From contig NZ_BOSG01000001.1 of assembly GCF_018403225.1 (NCBI RefSeq), positions 1,984,001 to 2,048,000 on the forward strand: DNA of 64,000 nt, written 5' to 3'. This stretch comes from Paenibacillus sp. J23TS9 (GTDB lineage Bacteria > Bacillota > Bacilli > Paenibacillales > Paenibacillaceae). Position numbers and translations under genes: made by a program. This document shows positions 34,116 through 43,451 of this stretch, piece after piece. Below the pieces are notes generated by a model. It was given only the letters and a program-made list of their open reading frames with translations. It was not told where the DNA came from and ran no database searches. How positions within the stretch are numbered: position 1 is the stretch's first letter; the number at the start of each line of letters is the position of its first letter.

Positions 34116-34153
34116 CCCCGTTGCCCGGTGAAATACAATACCGAACAACGGGG
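34116..34153. terminator. Stem-loop downstream of the decarboxylase gene
   Basis: CCCCGTTG (34116-34123) pairs with CAACGGGG (34146-34153), with an inner CCGG/CCGA partial pairing. The T tract is weak (TTATTCT on the minus strand), so termination may be inefficient. Confidence 0.5.
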
Positions 34154-34214
34154 AATTCTTGATTTGCCTGATAGGCATGAAGTTATTTATCTAATCCAGA
34201 ACATGTATTACACA

Positions 34215-35918
34215 TTAGCTTCGCTGCTTCTCCTGCTGCTCCATATAATCACGCATCTTATGCATATAATCCGGAGCATCCATGGGATCGCTTGCTATCA
34301 TTTCGATGATACATAACCTGCTGCTGCATTCGGTCTCAGCACGGGTGATCGCCTCATCCAGTTCCTTATTGGTGCGCACGGTGACCGTATAAGCATCCCC
34401 CCCGAATGCCTCTGCCAGCTTGGTATAAGACCATTTCGGAACCTTATTATACGTCTGGTTTTCGGTTTTCACATTTAAATATTTCTCGATCGTATACCCA
34501 TCATTATTCAGAACAAAAATGACCGGTTTACAGCCATAATACAGCATGGAGCTAATCTCCTGGGCTGTAAGCTGCAGGGAACCATCCCCAGTAAAAAGCA
34601 GCACCCTTCGCGCTGGAGCCGCAATACAGGCACCATATGCCGATGGTGTCGCATAGCCGATGGACTGCCAACCACCTTCGGCAATATAGGTTACAGCATG
34701 CGGAAGTTTAACCTGTGCCATTCCGTAAAAAAAGGTACCTGTCTCCGCCACGACGACATCCCCTTCTTTCAGCATCCGCTGGAAACGCGGATAATAGGAT
34801 ACGGCTGAGAGTGGCTCCTCAGGATTACCTGTCATCATGTCGTATGGATACTGAGCCTTCACAACGGTATCTTGCTGCTTATATCCAGTATTCTGCAACG
34901 CCAGCAGTATATCTTCCGCAAGCACATTCGGGTACTCTGCTTCCCCGACCTTAACCTTGTCCGGCTGAATATTAATCATCCGAAGCGGATTCAGCTTCGC
35001 CGTAAAGTTAGCTGTATTAGTATCTGCCCATACTAATCCTACAGCAATGACACAATCCGCTTTTTCTACCGTTTCACGTACCTCAGGGCTGCCGAAAGCA
35101 CCGCCGTACATTCCTATAAATAACGGATGGCTTTCATCAAACGCCCCTTTTCCGAACATGGTGGATGCTACCGGCACATTCATCGATTCAGCAAGCTTTC
35201 GTACATATTCCTCCAGATGGAAACGCTGCGTTTTGACATCTGCCAGTATCACCGTTTTTTGAGCCGAGTTTAACATTTGTTTAATATGATCCAGAGCAGC
35301 CTGCTGCGTACCCGGATATGTTTTTGCTTTTGGCATAGCAGCTTCATGATGAGCCATGACCTGCTTCGAAACCAAATCGTCCGCAACAACAAGATAGACC
35401 GGTTTCTTCTTCTGCCTTGCGATTCGGAAGGCATTTGGAATTTCGATCGCCGCATTCTCTGGTGTAATTACCGCTGTATAGGCCGTGATCGGTTCATACA
35501 CTTTGCGGAATACATCATAATTCCCATCCATTAACGTATGATGCATTAGCTTACGTTCTTTCTGAGCCATATCCGGCGGTGAGCCCACAATGTGAATAAT
35601 GGGTACATGTTCACTATTTGCCCCAGCAATCGCATTACAAGCACTCATTTCTCCGACGCCAAACGTCGTAATCAATGCCGATATTCCTTTTATTCTAGCA
35701 TACGCATCGGCAGCATATCCCGAATTCAGTTCATTCCGGCCATTGATAAAACGTATGCCTGCATATCTCTCAAGCGTATCAAGCAATGTGAAATTATAAT
35801 CGCCGGGCACGCCAAAAATCTCCGTGATTCCCTCCTGCTTCAGACAATCGAAAAGGAAATCCCCTACCGTCTTCTGTATCGTTGACCCTGCTAGATTCTC
35901 ATTTGTTGTATTTTTCAT
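34215..35918 (-). CDS. Thiamine-diphosphate-dependent indolepyruvate/pyruvate decarboxylase
   Basis: The 567-residue protein belongs to the PDC/IPDC family. The N-terminal PYR domain has FGVPGDYNFTLLD and the activating Glu in NGRNELNSGYAADAYAR. The HH pair is in KLMHHTLMDG, and the TPP site is GDGSLQLTAQEI followed by NNDGYTIE. It converts 2-keto acids to aldehydes, for example indole-3-pyruvate on the way to auxin or phenylpyruvate. The start at 35918 follows GGAGG. Length and motifs fit IPDC better than acetolactate synthase. It is a single-gene unit. Confidence 0.9.
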   Translation of the reverse strand: MKNTTNENLAGSTIQKTVGDFLFDCLKQEGITEIFGVPGDYNFTLLDTLERYAGIRFINGRNELNSGYAADAYARIKGISALITTFGVGEMSACNAIAGANSEHVPIIHIVGSPPDMAQKERKLMHHTLMDGNYDVFRKVYEPITAYTAVITPENAAIEIPNAFRIARQKKKPVYLVVADDLVSKQVMAHHEAAMPKAKTYPGTQQAALDHIKQMLNSAQKTVILADVKTQRFHLEEYVRKLAESMNVPVASTMFGKGAFDESHPLFIGMYGGAFGSPEVRETVEKADCVIAVGLVWADTNTANFTAKLNPLRMINIQPDKVKVGEAEYPNVLAEDILLALQNTGYKQQDTVVKAQYPYDMMTGNPEEPLSAVSYYPRFQRMLKEGDVVVAETGTFFYGMAQVKLPHAVTYIAEGGWQSIGYATPSAYGACIAAPARRVLLFTGDGSLQLTAQEISSMLYYGCKPVIFVLNNDGYTIEKYLNVKTENQTYNKVPKWSYTKLAEAFGGDAYTVTVRTNKELDEAITRAETECSSRLCIIEMIASDPMDAPDYMHKMRDYMEQQEKQRS

Positions 35919-36032
35919 GTTGAAAGCCTCCTTATCCGGTTCGCAAGTCATGTTCTGTATAACATTACCCTTTCTTGGAAAGATTATTCGATTGGCCCAA
36001 ATACGTCTTGAGCTAACGGTTCCGCCCGGCAC

Positions 36033-36075
36033 AAAAAAAATGATAGTGCTGGCTTGTTGCCGCCGCTCTATCATT
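36033..36075 (-). terminator. Terminator of the YdcZ-Crp-YdcZ operon
   Basis: AATGATAG (36039-36046 complement) and CTATCATT form the outer stem, with a GC-rich inner stem and eight T on the minus strand. Confidence 0.8.
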
Positions 36076-36121
36076 TCCCTGAAATTATTTGTGAATTTTA
36101 TCTACTAAATCTATCGTTTTT

Positions 36122-36595
36122 TTATCCGACCAACCCTTGTTCATTCGCCGTTCTTTTCTCACGTCCACCAACCTTAAATACAATGATACCTCCAACAACG
36201 ACCAATACCCCGATCAGCTGTTTGAAAGTAAAATCGACTTTCTCCAGTCCGAGCCAGCCCATCGAATCAAATAACAAAGCAAAACCAAGCTGCGCGCACA
36301 TGCTGATCGAAACGGCAAACGTAGGCCCGAGACGATTGATCCCCTGCACCATACAGGTTACGACGCCAACACCGATCAGTCCGCTGAAGCAAAACCAGAG
36401 TTTCAAATGATGCAGAGCAAACATTGCAGAACCTTCAAACACCAGGCCGAGCGTAAAGGAAGCTGCAAAGCCCAGACCCAGCACCAAAGTTGTTGTGGTC
36501 CATGATCCCACATGAACATTCACTTTATTGTTAAATATATTTTGCAAACTAACGAGTGAACCGGCCAACAAGGCTAGTAAAAGTCCCGTAATCAT
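36122..36595 (-). CDS. YdcZ/DUF606-family small DMT transporter subunit (second copy)
   Basis: The 157-residue protein has five hydrophobic helices with the DUF606 pattern GLLLALLAGSLVSLQNIFN at the N-terminus and KQLIGVLVVVGGIIVFK at the end. The ATG at 36595 is used because TAGGGGAG sits upstream of it. It is the last gene of an operon in which a Crp-like regulator is flanked by two homologous half-size permeases, so the pair may form a heterodimer. Substrate is unknown. Confidence 0.85.
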   Translation of the reverse strand: MITGLLLALLAGSLVSLQNIFNNKVNVHVGSWTTTTLVLGLGFAASFTLGLVFEGSAMFALHHLKLWFCFSGLIGVGVVTCMVQGINRLGPTFAVSISMCAQLGFALLFDSMGWLGLEKVDFTFKQLIGVLVVVGGIIVFKVGGREKRTANEQGLVG

Positions 36596-36620
36596 TATTT
36601 TATCTCCCCTACCCAATCAT

Positions 36621-37319
36621 TTATTCGTAGATACTGTGACCCGCGATTGTGATTAACCGCTCTCTGTCCTTAATTTGAATGAAGCCTTTGCCGCGTTCAA
36701 GAATCCCTTCATTACAAAGCTGTAAAATGACCCGGTTGAGATGTCTGTAGCTCGTTCCGATCAGGTTCGCCGCATCCCGTAACTCGGATGTACTTAGATG
36801 ACCTCTGAACAAAACATCCGTTGGATCAAAGGATACCGACAGGATATAACTGGCGAGCCTAACCTCCACCGGATACATGAGATTAAAGCTAAGCGCATTC
36901 GATTTCATATAGAACTTTCCCGTAATAATTTTCAGTAAAAATTGCAGCAGTGGCATATGATCCTTGCCATACATGTTCAACCACTGATGGTGAATCCCGA
37001 TCATATATACAGGAGATACCGCTTCAACCGTGTTGATAAAATCCGCTTCTTGAACGAATTCAACATCACCGATTACTTCGAGTGCTGTTTTAAAAGAAAT
37101 GATCAGCGTTTTACCTTCCGTAGAGGTATTGTATACTTTAATTTTCCCTTTAACGAGAACATATAAATATTGTGCCGGCTCGCCTTGAGAGCATATGAGT
37201 TCCCCTTGTTCAAAGCTGTATAAGCACATATGCGGGATCAATGGTTCATTAAAAATGTCTTTCAATTGATGAATGTGCATATATTCTGCCAACTGCGAGC
37301 GATCTTTTATTTCTTTCAT
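36621..37319 (-). CDS. Crp/Fnr-family regulator (YeiL-like)
   Basis: The 232-residue protein has an N-terminal cyclic-nucleotide-binding fold (QGELICSQGEPAQYLYVLVKG) and a C-terminal HTH. The recognition helix is STSELRDAANLIGTSYRHLNR. Four Cys are present but not in an Fnr cluster arrangement. It resembles YeiL-type nitrogen or stationary-phase regulators. It is placed between two YdcZ-like permease genes and probably controls them; the palindrome at 37862-37875 is a candidate site. Confidence 0.85.
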   Translation of the reverse strand: MKEIKDRSQLAEYMHIHQLKDIFNEPLIPHMCLYSFEQGELICSQGEPAQYLYVLVKGKIKVYNTSTEGKTLIISFKTALEVIGDVEFVQEADFINTVEAVSPVYMIGIHHQWLNMYGKDHMPLLQFLLKIITGKFYMKSNALSFNLMYPVEVRLASYILSVSFDPTDVLFRGHLSTSELRDAANLIGTSYRHLNRVILQLCNEGILERGKGFIQIKDRERLITIAGHSIYE

Positions 37320-37370
37320 AACGTTGTGTCCCCCAGGCTTCCATGTTCATCTTCCGGGTCAATTATACGT

Positions 37371-37796
37371 CTAAAATTTCAGGATCACCACACCCGCAAT
37401 CATCATAGCGATACCGAAAAATTGGGGGAGTCCCATTCGTTTCTTTTGCAGCCCGAACCATCCGTAATGATCCATCAGGAAGGTCAAAGCCAGCTGGGCA
37501 ATGATAACTAACGCCACGGTCAGCGTTACGCCAATATGTTGAATGGCTGTCACATTGCTGAAAATAATAACCGCCGCGTAGGCCCCTGCACTCAGGTATA
37601 AAGGTTTAACCTTTTTGAAGCCCTGCCTTTTAAAATCACGCATGATAAGCATGACTATCAATGCTGCGATAAAGCCTGTGAACTGGGTTAACGCGGCTGC
37701 CTGCCACGTGCCGATACCTTGACTGATTCTGGCATTGGCCACTCCCTGCAGTGTAATAAACGCTCCTCCTAAAAAGGCAAACAATATTCCCCTCAT
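37371..37796 (-). CDS. YdcZ/DUF606-family small DMT transporter subunit (first copy)
   Basis: The 141-residue five-helix protein starts MRGILFAFLGGAFITLQG and ends with GIAMMIAGVVILKF. It is homologous to the protein at 36122 over its whole length. GAGGAGATAAG precedes the ATG at 37796. As the first gene of the operon it is coupled to a Crp-like regulator and a second permease. Confidence 0.85.
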   Translation of the reverse strand: MRGILFAFLGGAFITLQGVANARISQGIGTWQAAALTQFTGFIAALIVMLIMRDFKRQGFKKVKPLYLSAGAYAAVIIFSNVTAIQHIGVTLTVALVIIAQLALTFLMDHYGWFGLQKKRMGLPQFFGIAMMIAGVVILKF

Positions 37797-37861
37797 CTGA
37801 CTTATCTCCTCATCCATTCTTATTTAATAATAATTAAATAATAAATCCGGATTTAAAAGAA

Positions 37862-37875
37862 AGGACATATGTCCT
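37862..37875. promoter_or_regulatory. Operator-like palindrome upstream of the YdcZ-Crp-YdcZ operon
   Basis: AGGACATATGTCCT is a 14-base perfect palindrome 66 bases upstream of the first ATG, overlapping a possible -35 TTGAGG. It is a candidate site for the operon's Crp-like protein. Confidence 0.45.
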
Positions 37876-37986
37876 CAACCTCACTGATGCTTTATAAAAT
37901 GATGATTTATCTATGGATTGAAAGGAAATGAAATTGCTTGCTGACTTCGGCTTTCTGCTTTTTCTTGTTCGATTTACGGAAAAAGA

Positions 37987-38879
37987 CTAGTCTGTCCTTG
38001 TTGTTCCTCTAGACTCGCTGAAAAATTCCGTTACGGACTCCATGAATTTTCTAGCTGCTGCAGATAAATACCGTGATTCAAGCCAAATGAACTTGTAAAT
38101 ACGTTTCGTACTGTGGCCATGTATCTTTAATAAATGGAGGGGGAGTCAGAGTTTCGTCCGCACTCACCTACAAGAGCTACACCTACGCCGGCCCGTACAA
38201 GACTCGCTATAGCAGAAGGCTCACTTACCCTACATATATATTTAGGATTAATTCCAGCCTCTCCAAAATAAATATCGTTCAGTGGTTGATAAAACTGACC
38301 CTCATTGTAACCAATGAAAGGTTCATTTGCAGCTTCAGCAATAGAAATGCTCTCACGGTCTGAGTATCGATGATTAGGAGGGACAGCAAGGTATACTTCT
38401 TCCTCTAGGACATGGGAGGAGCATACTCCAGCACTTTGTGTAGGTAACGCAGTGAGACAAATGTCCACTTCTCCACCCAGCAGAAGACCCTCCATTTCCT
38501 TTATTGAAGTTTGCCTTATTCGGAAATTAGCTTCCGGGAATTGGGATAGAAAGTCAGCAAGCGGCTTCGACAGGAGCTCGATGCTCGTAACCGCTAAGTT
38601 AACGCTGCCTGACTGTAATCCTGAAAGTTCTTCTAGCTCTTTCCTTCCATCTCCCAATGCGTTTAATGCGGTTTCCACCTTTAGAAGAAACGCTTTACCA
38701 AAAGTGTTTAACCTTATGTTTCTTCCTTGTCGGTCAAAGAGAGGGATACCCAAATCTTCCTCCAGACGAGTAATTGTTTTGCTTAGTGCAGGTTGAGCAA
38801 TATGTAGCTCTTCGGCTGCTTTGGTCATATGCTGAATCTTGGCGACTGTACGAAAGTAATGTAAATGCAATGTATCCAT
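37987..38879 (-). pseudogene. LysR-family regulator interrupted by a frameshift
   Basis: The first 250 residues are a normal LysR protein: HTH MTKAAEELHIAQPALSKTI and a substrate-binding domain through ALVRAGVGVALVG. Reading then stops at 38127 shortly after a run of five C. In the -1 frame the typical LysR C-terminus continues (LHLLKIHGHSTKRIYKFIW, then RKFMESVTEFF) to a TAG at 37987, restoring about 297 residues. One missing C near 38137-38141 explains it. Either the gene is recently inactivated or this is a sequence error. It is divergent from the SnoaL-like gene it probably controlled. Confidence 0.75.
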
Positions 38880-39008
38880 TATTTCCTCCGCTTATATATA
38901 AAATGGCATGATACTCATGAGAATGATGTATTATACATTAATGATATATTGCTATAATATCAGATTTAAGAATGAAGTAAGCAAGCAATATAAAGGGAGG
39001 GAATTCCC

Positions 39009-39428
39009 GTGTTACACAAAGAAGAGGGATCGATAGAGCAGGATCGCGAGCTTATCAAACATGTAGTTAGTCAAATGGAGTCGGCGTTTAATCGGCACGA
39101 TGCAGATGCGCTAGATAGCCATTTCACACAAAATGCCACTTGGGTGAATGTAATCGGCGAAAAGTTGTCAGGTTGGAATGAAATAAACAAAGTACACAAA
39201 ATCGTGTTGACTGGCCCCTTAAGTAATTCTTATAGCAAATATACTGTTGACAGCATTGCGTTCATTCATTCCACTGTGGCTATTGTTCATGTCCGTCAAT
39301 GTTCAACAACCTCCGATGGCAACCGAATCGACGGAGGGCAAGAAAGCATCGCTATCTACGTAATGGTCAAGGAAATGAATACCTGGAGGCTAGCAGCAGG
39401 ACAAAACACCCTTCTTAAATCTTACTAA
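39009..39428 (+). CDS. SnoaL/NTF2-like protein (SgcJ/EcaC type)
   Basis: The 139-residue protein has an NTF2-like cone fold: an N-terminal helix with MESAFNRHDADALDSHF, then TWVNVIGEKLSGW and the C-terminal strands YVMVKEMNTWRLAAGQNT. This is the pattern of SgcJ/EcaC and DUF4440 proteins. The start is GTG behind AAAGGGAGG. It is divergent from the LysR gene with a 130-base shared promoter region. Ligand and reaction are unknown. Confidence 0.8.
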   Translation: MLHKEEGSIEQDRELIKHVVSQMESAFNRHDADALDSHFTQNATWVNVIGEKLSGWNEINKVHKIVLTGPLSNSYSKYTVDSIAFIHSTVAIVHVRQCSTTSDGNRIDGGQESIAIYVMVKEMNTWRLAAGQNTLLKSY

Positions 39429-39449
39429 CAAAATATTATAAGTTGAACT

Positions 39450-39472
39450 AACCGCCTTTTATCAAGGCGGTT
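39450..39472. terminator. Bidirectional terminator
   Basis: AACCGCCTT pairs with AAGGCGGTT around a 5-base loop, followed by TTCTT on the plus strand. Confidence 0.8.
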
Positions 39473-39520
39473 TTCTTATCGTCAAAATCAACATTAGAAT
39501 TTAACATTTGTTTATCTCAT

Positions 39521-39985
39521 TTACTTCTTATCTGTAGAAGCGATAGCTTCTTTAACTGTCTTGGCTAAGGATTCAACATTCCCGAGTCCCTGAAAATGCA
39601 GATAAATGATTTGAGGCTGCTCGCCGATGAGATGGTTATGCACAGCAGATATTTCCACGTTTCCTTTGCGAAGCGCATCAATTACGGGATTCACTTCCTC
39701 ACTGAGGAGTGCAAACTCACCAATAACTGCCGTATTATTACCTGCTTTTTCAAAGTTTGCACCAAATCCAAGTTCAATCGCTTCAGGGGAAAGCTTTACA
39801 CCCAAGTTCGACACAGGAATGTTTTTGCGCATGATTTCCAGCTTGCATACGCCGTTCTCCTGCTTCACTTTTGTGCTAAACTCCTGCTCAAGCACATGAC
39901 AATCTTGACTCTCCGCCCCCATAATTGTGCCTGTGGGGATGATTAGCGATAGAACCACGATCATAGATAAAAGGATCTTCTTCAT
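39521..39985 (-). CDS. Secreted DUF1259-like protein
   Basis: The 154-residue protein has a signal peptide (KKILLSMIVVLSLIIPTGTIMGA). One DUF1259/LppY-LpqO domain follows: LGVKLSPEAIELGFGANFE, ALLSEEVNPVIDALRKGNVE, AVHNHLIGEQPQIIYLHFQG. Many family members carry two such domains, so this is a half-length form. The His-rich HNH segment could bind a metal. It is monocistronic. Confidence 0.8.
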   Translation of the reverse strand: MKKILLSMIVVLSLIIPTGTIMGAESQDCHVLEQEFSTKVKQENGVCKLEIMRKNIPVSNLGVKLSPEAIELGFGANFEKAGNNTAVIGEFALLSEEVNPVIDALRKGNVEISAVHNHLIGEQPQIIYLHFQGLGNVESLAKTVKEAIASTDKK

Positions 39986-40078
39986 TATATTCCCTCCTCA
40001 AATGATGCATTGAATTGTTTTAGTGTTTCACAGTTTTCAGGAGGTATGCAGCATTATTAATGAACGAAAAGATCATCG

Positions 40079-40124
40079 AAAAAACCCATTGCCAGGGAAA
40101 TGAATCCACTTAAGCAATGGGTTT
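40079..40124 (-). terminator. thrS terminator
   Basis: On the minus strand AAACCCATTGC (40114-40124) pairs with GCAATGGGTTT (40082-40092), followed by TTTT. Confidence 0.82.
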
Positions 40125-40136
40125 ATTTAGGTCACC

Positions 40137-42050
40137 TTACTGTTTAGATGCAATTTCTCCGTTTATTTGTTCCATAATACTCTGGATCGTCATTGAGCCA
40201 AGATCCCCTTCTCCGCGTTTTCTTGCAGAGACGCTGCCAGAGTTTTTCTCATTCTCGCCCAGCACCAGCATATAAGGCACCTTTTCCAGCTGAGCTTCAC
40301 GGATTTTATATCCAAGCTTTTCGTTACGAATATCGATTTCGACCCGAATTCCAGCTTCTTCTAATGACTGCTTCACTTGAAAAGCATAGTCGACATAGTT
40401 CTCGGAAACGGGCAGCAGCTTCGCATGAACGGGTGCAAGCCACAATGGAAAAGCCCCAGCGTAATGTTCAGTCAGCATCCCCATGAATCGGTCTATGGAA
40501 CCATAAACTGCACGATGGATAACGACCGGCCGATATTTCTGACCATCTTCGCCGACATAAGTGAGATCGAATTTCTCAGGCATTTGAAAGTCCAGCTGGA
40601 TCGTGCCGCATTGCCAGCTTCTTTTGAGTGCATCCAGAATATGAAAGTCGATTTTAGGTCCGTAAAATGCCCCATCGCCTTCATTCACGCGGTAATCAAT
40701 CCCGCGGTTATCCAATACATTTTGCAGAGATGTCTCCGCTTCAGCCCATAACTCATCAGATCCCATCGAATCCTCTGGCCGTGTAGACAGCTCAATCTTA
40801 TATTCAAACCCAAACACTTGATACATATGATCGATCAGCTCAATGATCCGTCCGATTTCTGCTTCAATTTGCTCCGGCAGGACGAAGAGATGCGCATCAT
40901 CCTGGCAAAACGTCCGTACCCGCATCATCCCGTTCAGCGCCCCCGAATACTCATGCCGGTGCACTTGGCCAAACTCCGATATGCGGATCGGCAGCTCACG
41001 GTAGGAGTGAAGCTTATTTTTGAAAATAAGCATATGTCCCGGACAGTTCATCGGTTTAAGTGCAAACTTCGTTTCGTCTACGTTCGTGAAGTACATATTG
41101 TCTTTATAATGATCCCAATGCCCGGATTGTTCCCAGACGCGGTTGTTCATCATGAGTGGAGTCCGAACTTCATCGTAGTCTCTTTGTCTCTGCTGCTCTC
41201 GTGCGAAGTTCTCAAGCTCGGTACGGATGGTCATTCCTTTTGGCAAATAGAAAGGCATGCCTGGTGCTTCCTCCGAAAACATAAACAACTCAAGCTGCTT
41301 GCCAAGCTTGCGGTGATCGCGTTTCTTGGCCTCTTCAAGGAAATGAAGATGCTCATCGAGCTGCGCTTTTTTAGGAAATGCAGTTCCGTAAATACGCTGC
41401 AGCATTTTGTTGCTCGAATCCCCTCGCCAATAAGCACCAGATACGTTCAGCAGTTTGAACGCCTTGATGCGGCCTGTTGAAGGAAGATGAGGCCCACGGC
41501 ATAAGTCAAAAAATTCACCTTGATCGTAGATGGATATTTCCGCATCGTTCGGCAAATCGCGGATGAGCTCTAGTTTCAGCGGTTCTTCCGATTTTTCAAA
41601 GACCTGAATAGCTTCTTCCCTGCGGACAACCCGGCGGACAATGGGCAGGTTCTCTTGCGTAATCTTGGCCATTTCCCGCTCGATCGCTTCGAGATCCTCC
41701 GTAGATAGCGGCTTCTCGATATCAATATCATAATAAAATCCGTCTTCAATAATCGGTCCAATGCCGAGTTTAACGCATGTCTCTCCGTAGATCCGTTTAA
41801 TAGCCTGAGCCATCAGATGTGCAGTACTATGTCTGTAAATTTCCAGACCGTCCTGACTGTCCAGCGTTACAATCTCGATATGGCTATCCGCTTCAATCGG
41901 CTGACTCAGATCAACAATCTTGCCGTCCAATTTGCCAGCAACTGCATTTTTCTTTAGACCGATACTGATGGACTCCGCAACTTCTTCGATAGTGGTGCCT
42001 TGCGGATACCTCCTAATTGTTCCATCTGGCAGCGTAATATTGATCTCCAT
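40137..42050 (-). CDS. thrS: Threonyl-tRNA synthetase
   Basis: The 637-residue class II synthetase has a TGS domain (INITLPDGTIRRYP), an editing domain with HSTAHLMAQA, catalytic motif RTPLMMNNRVWEQSGHW, the zinc Cys in MNCPGHM and a C-terminal anticodon-binding domain. The ATG at 42050 follows GGAGGT. Longer in-frame reading only enters the T-box leader. It is monocistronic with its own T-box and terminator. Confidence 0.97.
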   Translation of the reverse strand: MEINITLPDGTIRRYPQGTTIEEVAESISIGLKKNAVAGKLDGKIVDLSQPIEADSHIEIVTLDSQDGLEIYRHSTAHLMAQAIKRIYGETCVKLGIGPIIEDGFYYDIDIEKPLSTEDLEAIEREMAKITQENLPIVRRVVRREEAIQVFEKSEEPLKLELIRDLPNDAEISIYDQGEFFDLCRGPHLPSTGRIKAFKLLNVSGAYWRGDSSNKMLQRIYGTAFPKKAQLDEHLHFLEEAKKRDHRKLGKQLELFMFSEEAPGMPFYLPKGMTIRTELENFAREQQRQRDYDEVRTPLMMNNRVWEQSGHWDHYKDNMYFTNVDETKFALKPMNCPGHMLIFKNKLHSYRELPIRISEFGQVHRHEYSGALNGMMRVRTFCQDDAHLFVLPEQIEAEIGRIIELIDHMYQVFGFEYKIELSTRPEDSMGSDELWAEAETSLQNVLDNRGIDYRVNEGDGAFYGPKIDFHILDALKRSWQCGTIQLDFQMPEKFDLTYVGEDGQKYRPVVIHRAVYGSIDRFMGMLTEHYAGAFPLWLAPVHAKLLPVSENYVDYAFQVKQSLEEAGIRVEIDIRNEKLGYKIREAQLEKVPYMLVLGENEKNSGSVSARKRGEGDLGSMTIQSIMEQINGEIASKQ

Positions 42051-42093
42051 GACTTTTACCTCCATTTCTTGGTATTTGTTTGATTTATGAACG

Positions 42094-42400
42094 CAAAAAA
42101 ACGCATCTCTCCACAAAGGGACGAGTGCGTTCAGCTCGTGGTTCCACCCTAATTCAACCTGCAAACATTTCAGCCTGGTCCCATGGGACAAAGAAGGATA
42201 TGCAGGTTCTTATTGGTATCCGGTAACGGGGACAAGTCGGTGACGCTTACTGCCGCTATCCATGGATAAGCAGGTTCAACGCCACAGCTACAAAGGGGTA
42301 ATTTCTGATCGGTTACTGGAGAAGATTTCAGCTGGTACTTCTCTCTCTGGGCAGCTCGTATAAGAAATCATGTCTTTGATCAAAGCCAAGTTTTGAATTA
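42094..42400 (-). promoter_or_regulatory. T-box riboswitch of thrS
   Basis: The T-box core AGGGTGGAACCACG lies at 42137-42150. The terminator AACGCA...TGCGTTTTTTT lies at 42094-42131. Stem I runs from CAAAG near 42378 to CTTTG near 42293, with ACC (42297-42299) as the likely Thr specifier codon. The specifier is less certain than the core. Confidence 0.9.
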
Positions 42401-42405
42401 ACGTT

Positions 42406-42436
42406 ATTATAATCCATAGTTATATGTCAAAGTCAA
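42406..42436 (-). promoter_or_regulatory. thrS promoter (suboptimal spacing)
   Basis: A perfect -10 TATAAT (42406-42411) is preceded by TTGACT (42431-42436) with a 19-base spacer; a TTGACA at 42425-42430 is too close. Confidence 0.5.
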
Positions 42437-42450
42437 GTAAATTAATTTTC

Positions 42451-42486
42451 AAAAAAAAGAAAAACATCGCAATTGAAGTTGCGATG
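42451..42486 (-). terminator. Terminator of the DUF1801 gene
   Basis: On the minus strand CATCGCAA pairs with TTGCGATG around a 6-base loop, followed by a T-rich run. Confidence 0.8.
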
Positions 42487-42536
42487 CTAGGTGTATGTCA
42501 TATATATGTAATGTTGTAACCGCCTTGAAAAAGATG

Positions 42537-42878
42537 TTAAAGTGCTGCGGATGCAAGACTTACCCATCCCACCAGCTGTTCGGAATCTAAAGACTGTCCT
42601 TGACGAAGCTTCATCGTTTTTCTCTCCGGTGGACCGTCAAATAATCCTTCGGGAAGCGTGAGTTCACTTGTATTAAAGATCGTAAAACTAACCGCATCTT
42701 TCGAAGTGGAAATGACGGCTGCATATTTCCCATTTTTCAAAAAATGGGGTTTCTTGTACTGGATGCGCTCCTGTACTTCGGGAATCGCTTGATAGACAAC
42801 CTCTCGAAGGCTGCTTGCGAGTTCTCCCTGCCAAGGCTCCTTAATCGCCCCAATGAAATCTGTTACTTCCGGGTTCAT
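42537..42878 (-). CDS. DUF1801-family protein
   Basis: The 113-residue protein has the YdhG/DUF1801 pattern: an N-terminal helix with SLREVVYQAIPEVQERIQY, then KPHFLKNGKYAAVIS and a C-terminal SLDSEQLVGWV. These are iron-chaperone-like folds of uncertain role. It probably shares a transcript with the VOC gene 48 bases upstream, and the pair is often linked to ECF/DGPF-type clusters as here. Confidence 0.8.
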   Translation of the reverse strand: MNPEVTDFIGAIKEPWQGELASSLREVVYQAIPEVQERIQYKKPHFLKNGKYAAVISTSKDAVSFTIFNTSELTLPEGLFDGPPERKTMKLRQGQSLDSEQLVGWVSLASAAL

Positions 42879-42925
42879 ATCAATTTCTCCTTTTTCATGA
42901 GTTAGATTCTTATATTCTTAAATCT

Positions 42926-43321
42926 TTAATGTTTGACGATTTGCCAAGTAACTCCGAACTGATCCACGACTTCCCCATAATAGGACCCCCATGGCTGAAG
43001 TTCGAAAGGATACTGGAGTACGCCGCCATCACCGAGATTGTCATATGCCGTGCGCGCCTCAAACTCACTGTCATAGGATAAGGACAGGCTGATATTCCGG
43101 CTGCCGGACACTGGTTGGAAAGAATCAGACATGAATAATGTGTTAGTCCCTGCAACTGTCAAAACCAGATGCATAACTCTGTCCTTGGCCTCTTCCGGTG
43201 TACCCGGTACTTCACCCAATGTCTTGATAGAGTGAATCTCACCTCCAAGGGCTTGCTTGTAAAACTCTGCTTGTTTTCTTGCATCCTCCGACATTACATA
43301 AGGATTTAATTGTGCTCCCAT
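42926..43321 (-). CDS. PhnB-like VOC superfamily protein
   Basis: The 131-residue protein starts MGAQLNPYVMSEDARKQAEF. It has the paired beta-alpha-beta-beta-beta units of glyoxalase/PhnB proteins, with GEVPGTPEEAKDRVMHLVL and PWGSYYGEVVDQFGVTWQI. The role is unknown; family members bind metals or act as resistance proteins. ATG 43321 is preferred to an upstream TTG. It precedes the DUF1801 gene on the same strand. Confidence 0.85.
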   Translation of the reverse strand: MGAQLNPYVMSEDARKQAEFYKQALGGEIHSIKTLGEVPGTPEEAKDRVMHLVLTVAGTNTLFMSDSFQPVSGSRNISLSLSYDSEFEARTAYDNLGDGGVLQYPFELQPWGSYYGEVVDQFGVTWQIVKH

Positions 43322-43451
43322 ATTCAACAACCTTTCTCAATAGATTTTATATTCGAGAACAAATATATTACTTATTAACCCGTTCTCTATACATACGACG
43401 AATGATATGGAAAGAAATCGACAGCCTTTAAAAAAACTTTTTTTATATTTT

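Noticed and set aside
42051..42191. N-terminal extension of thrS
   Set aside because: It is translated T-box and terminator sequence; GGAGGT precedes the ATG at 42050.
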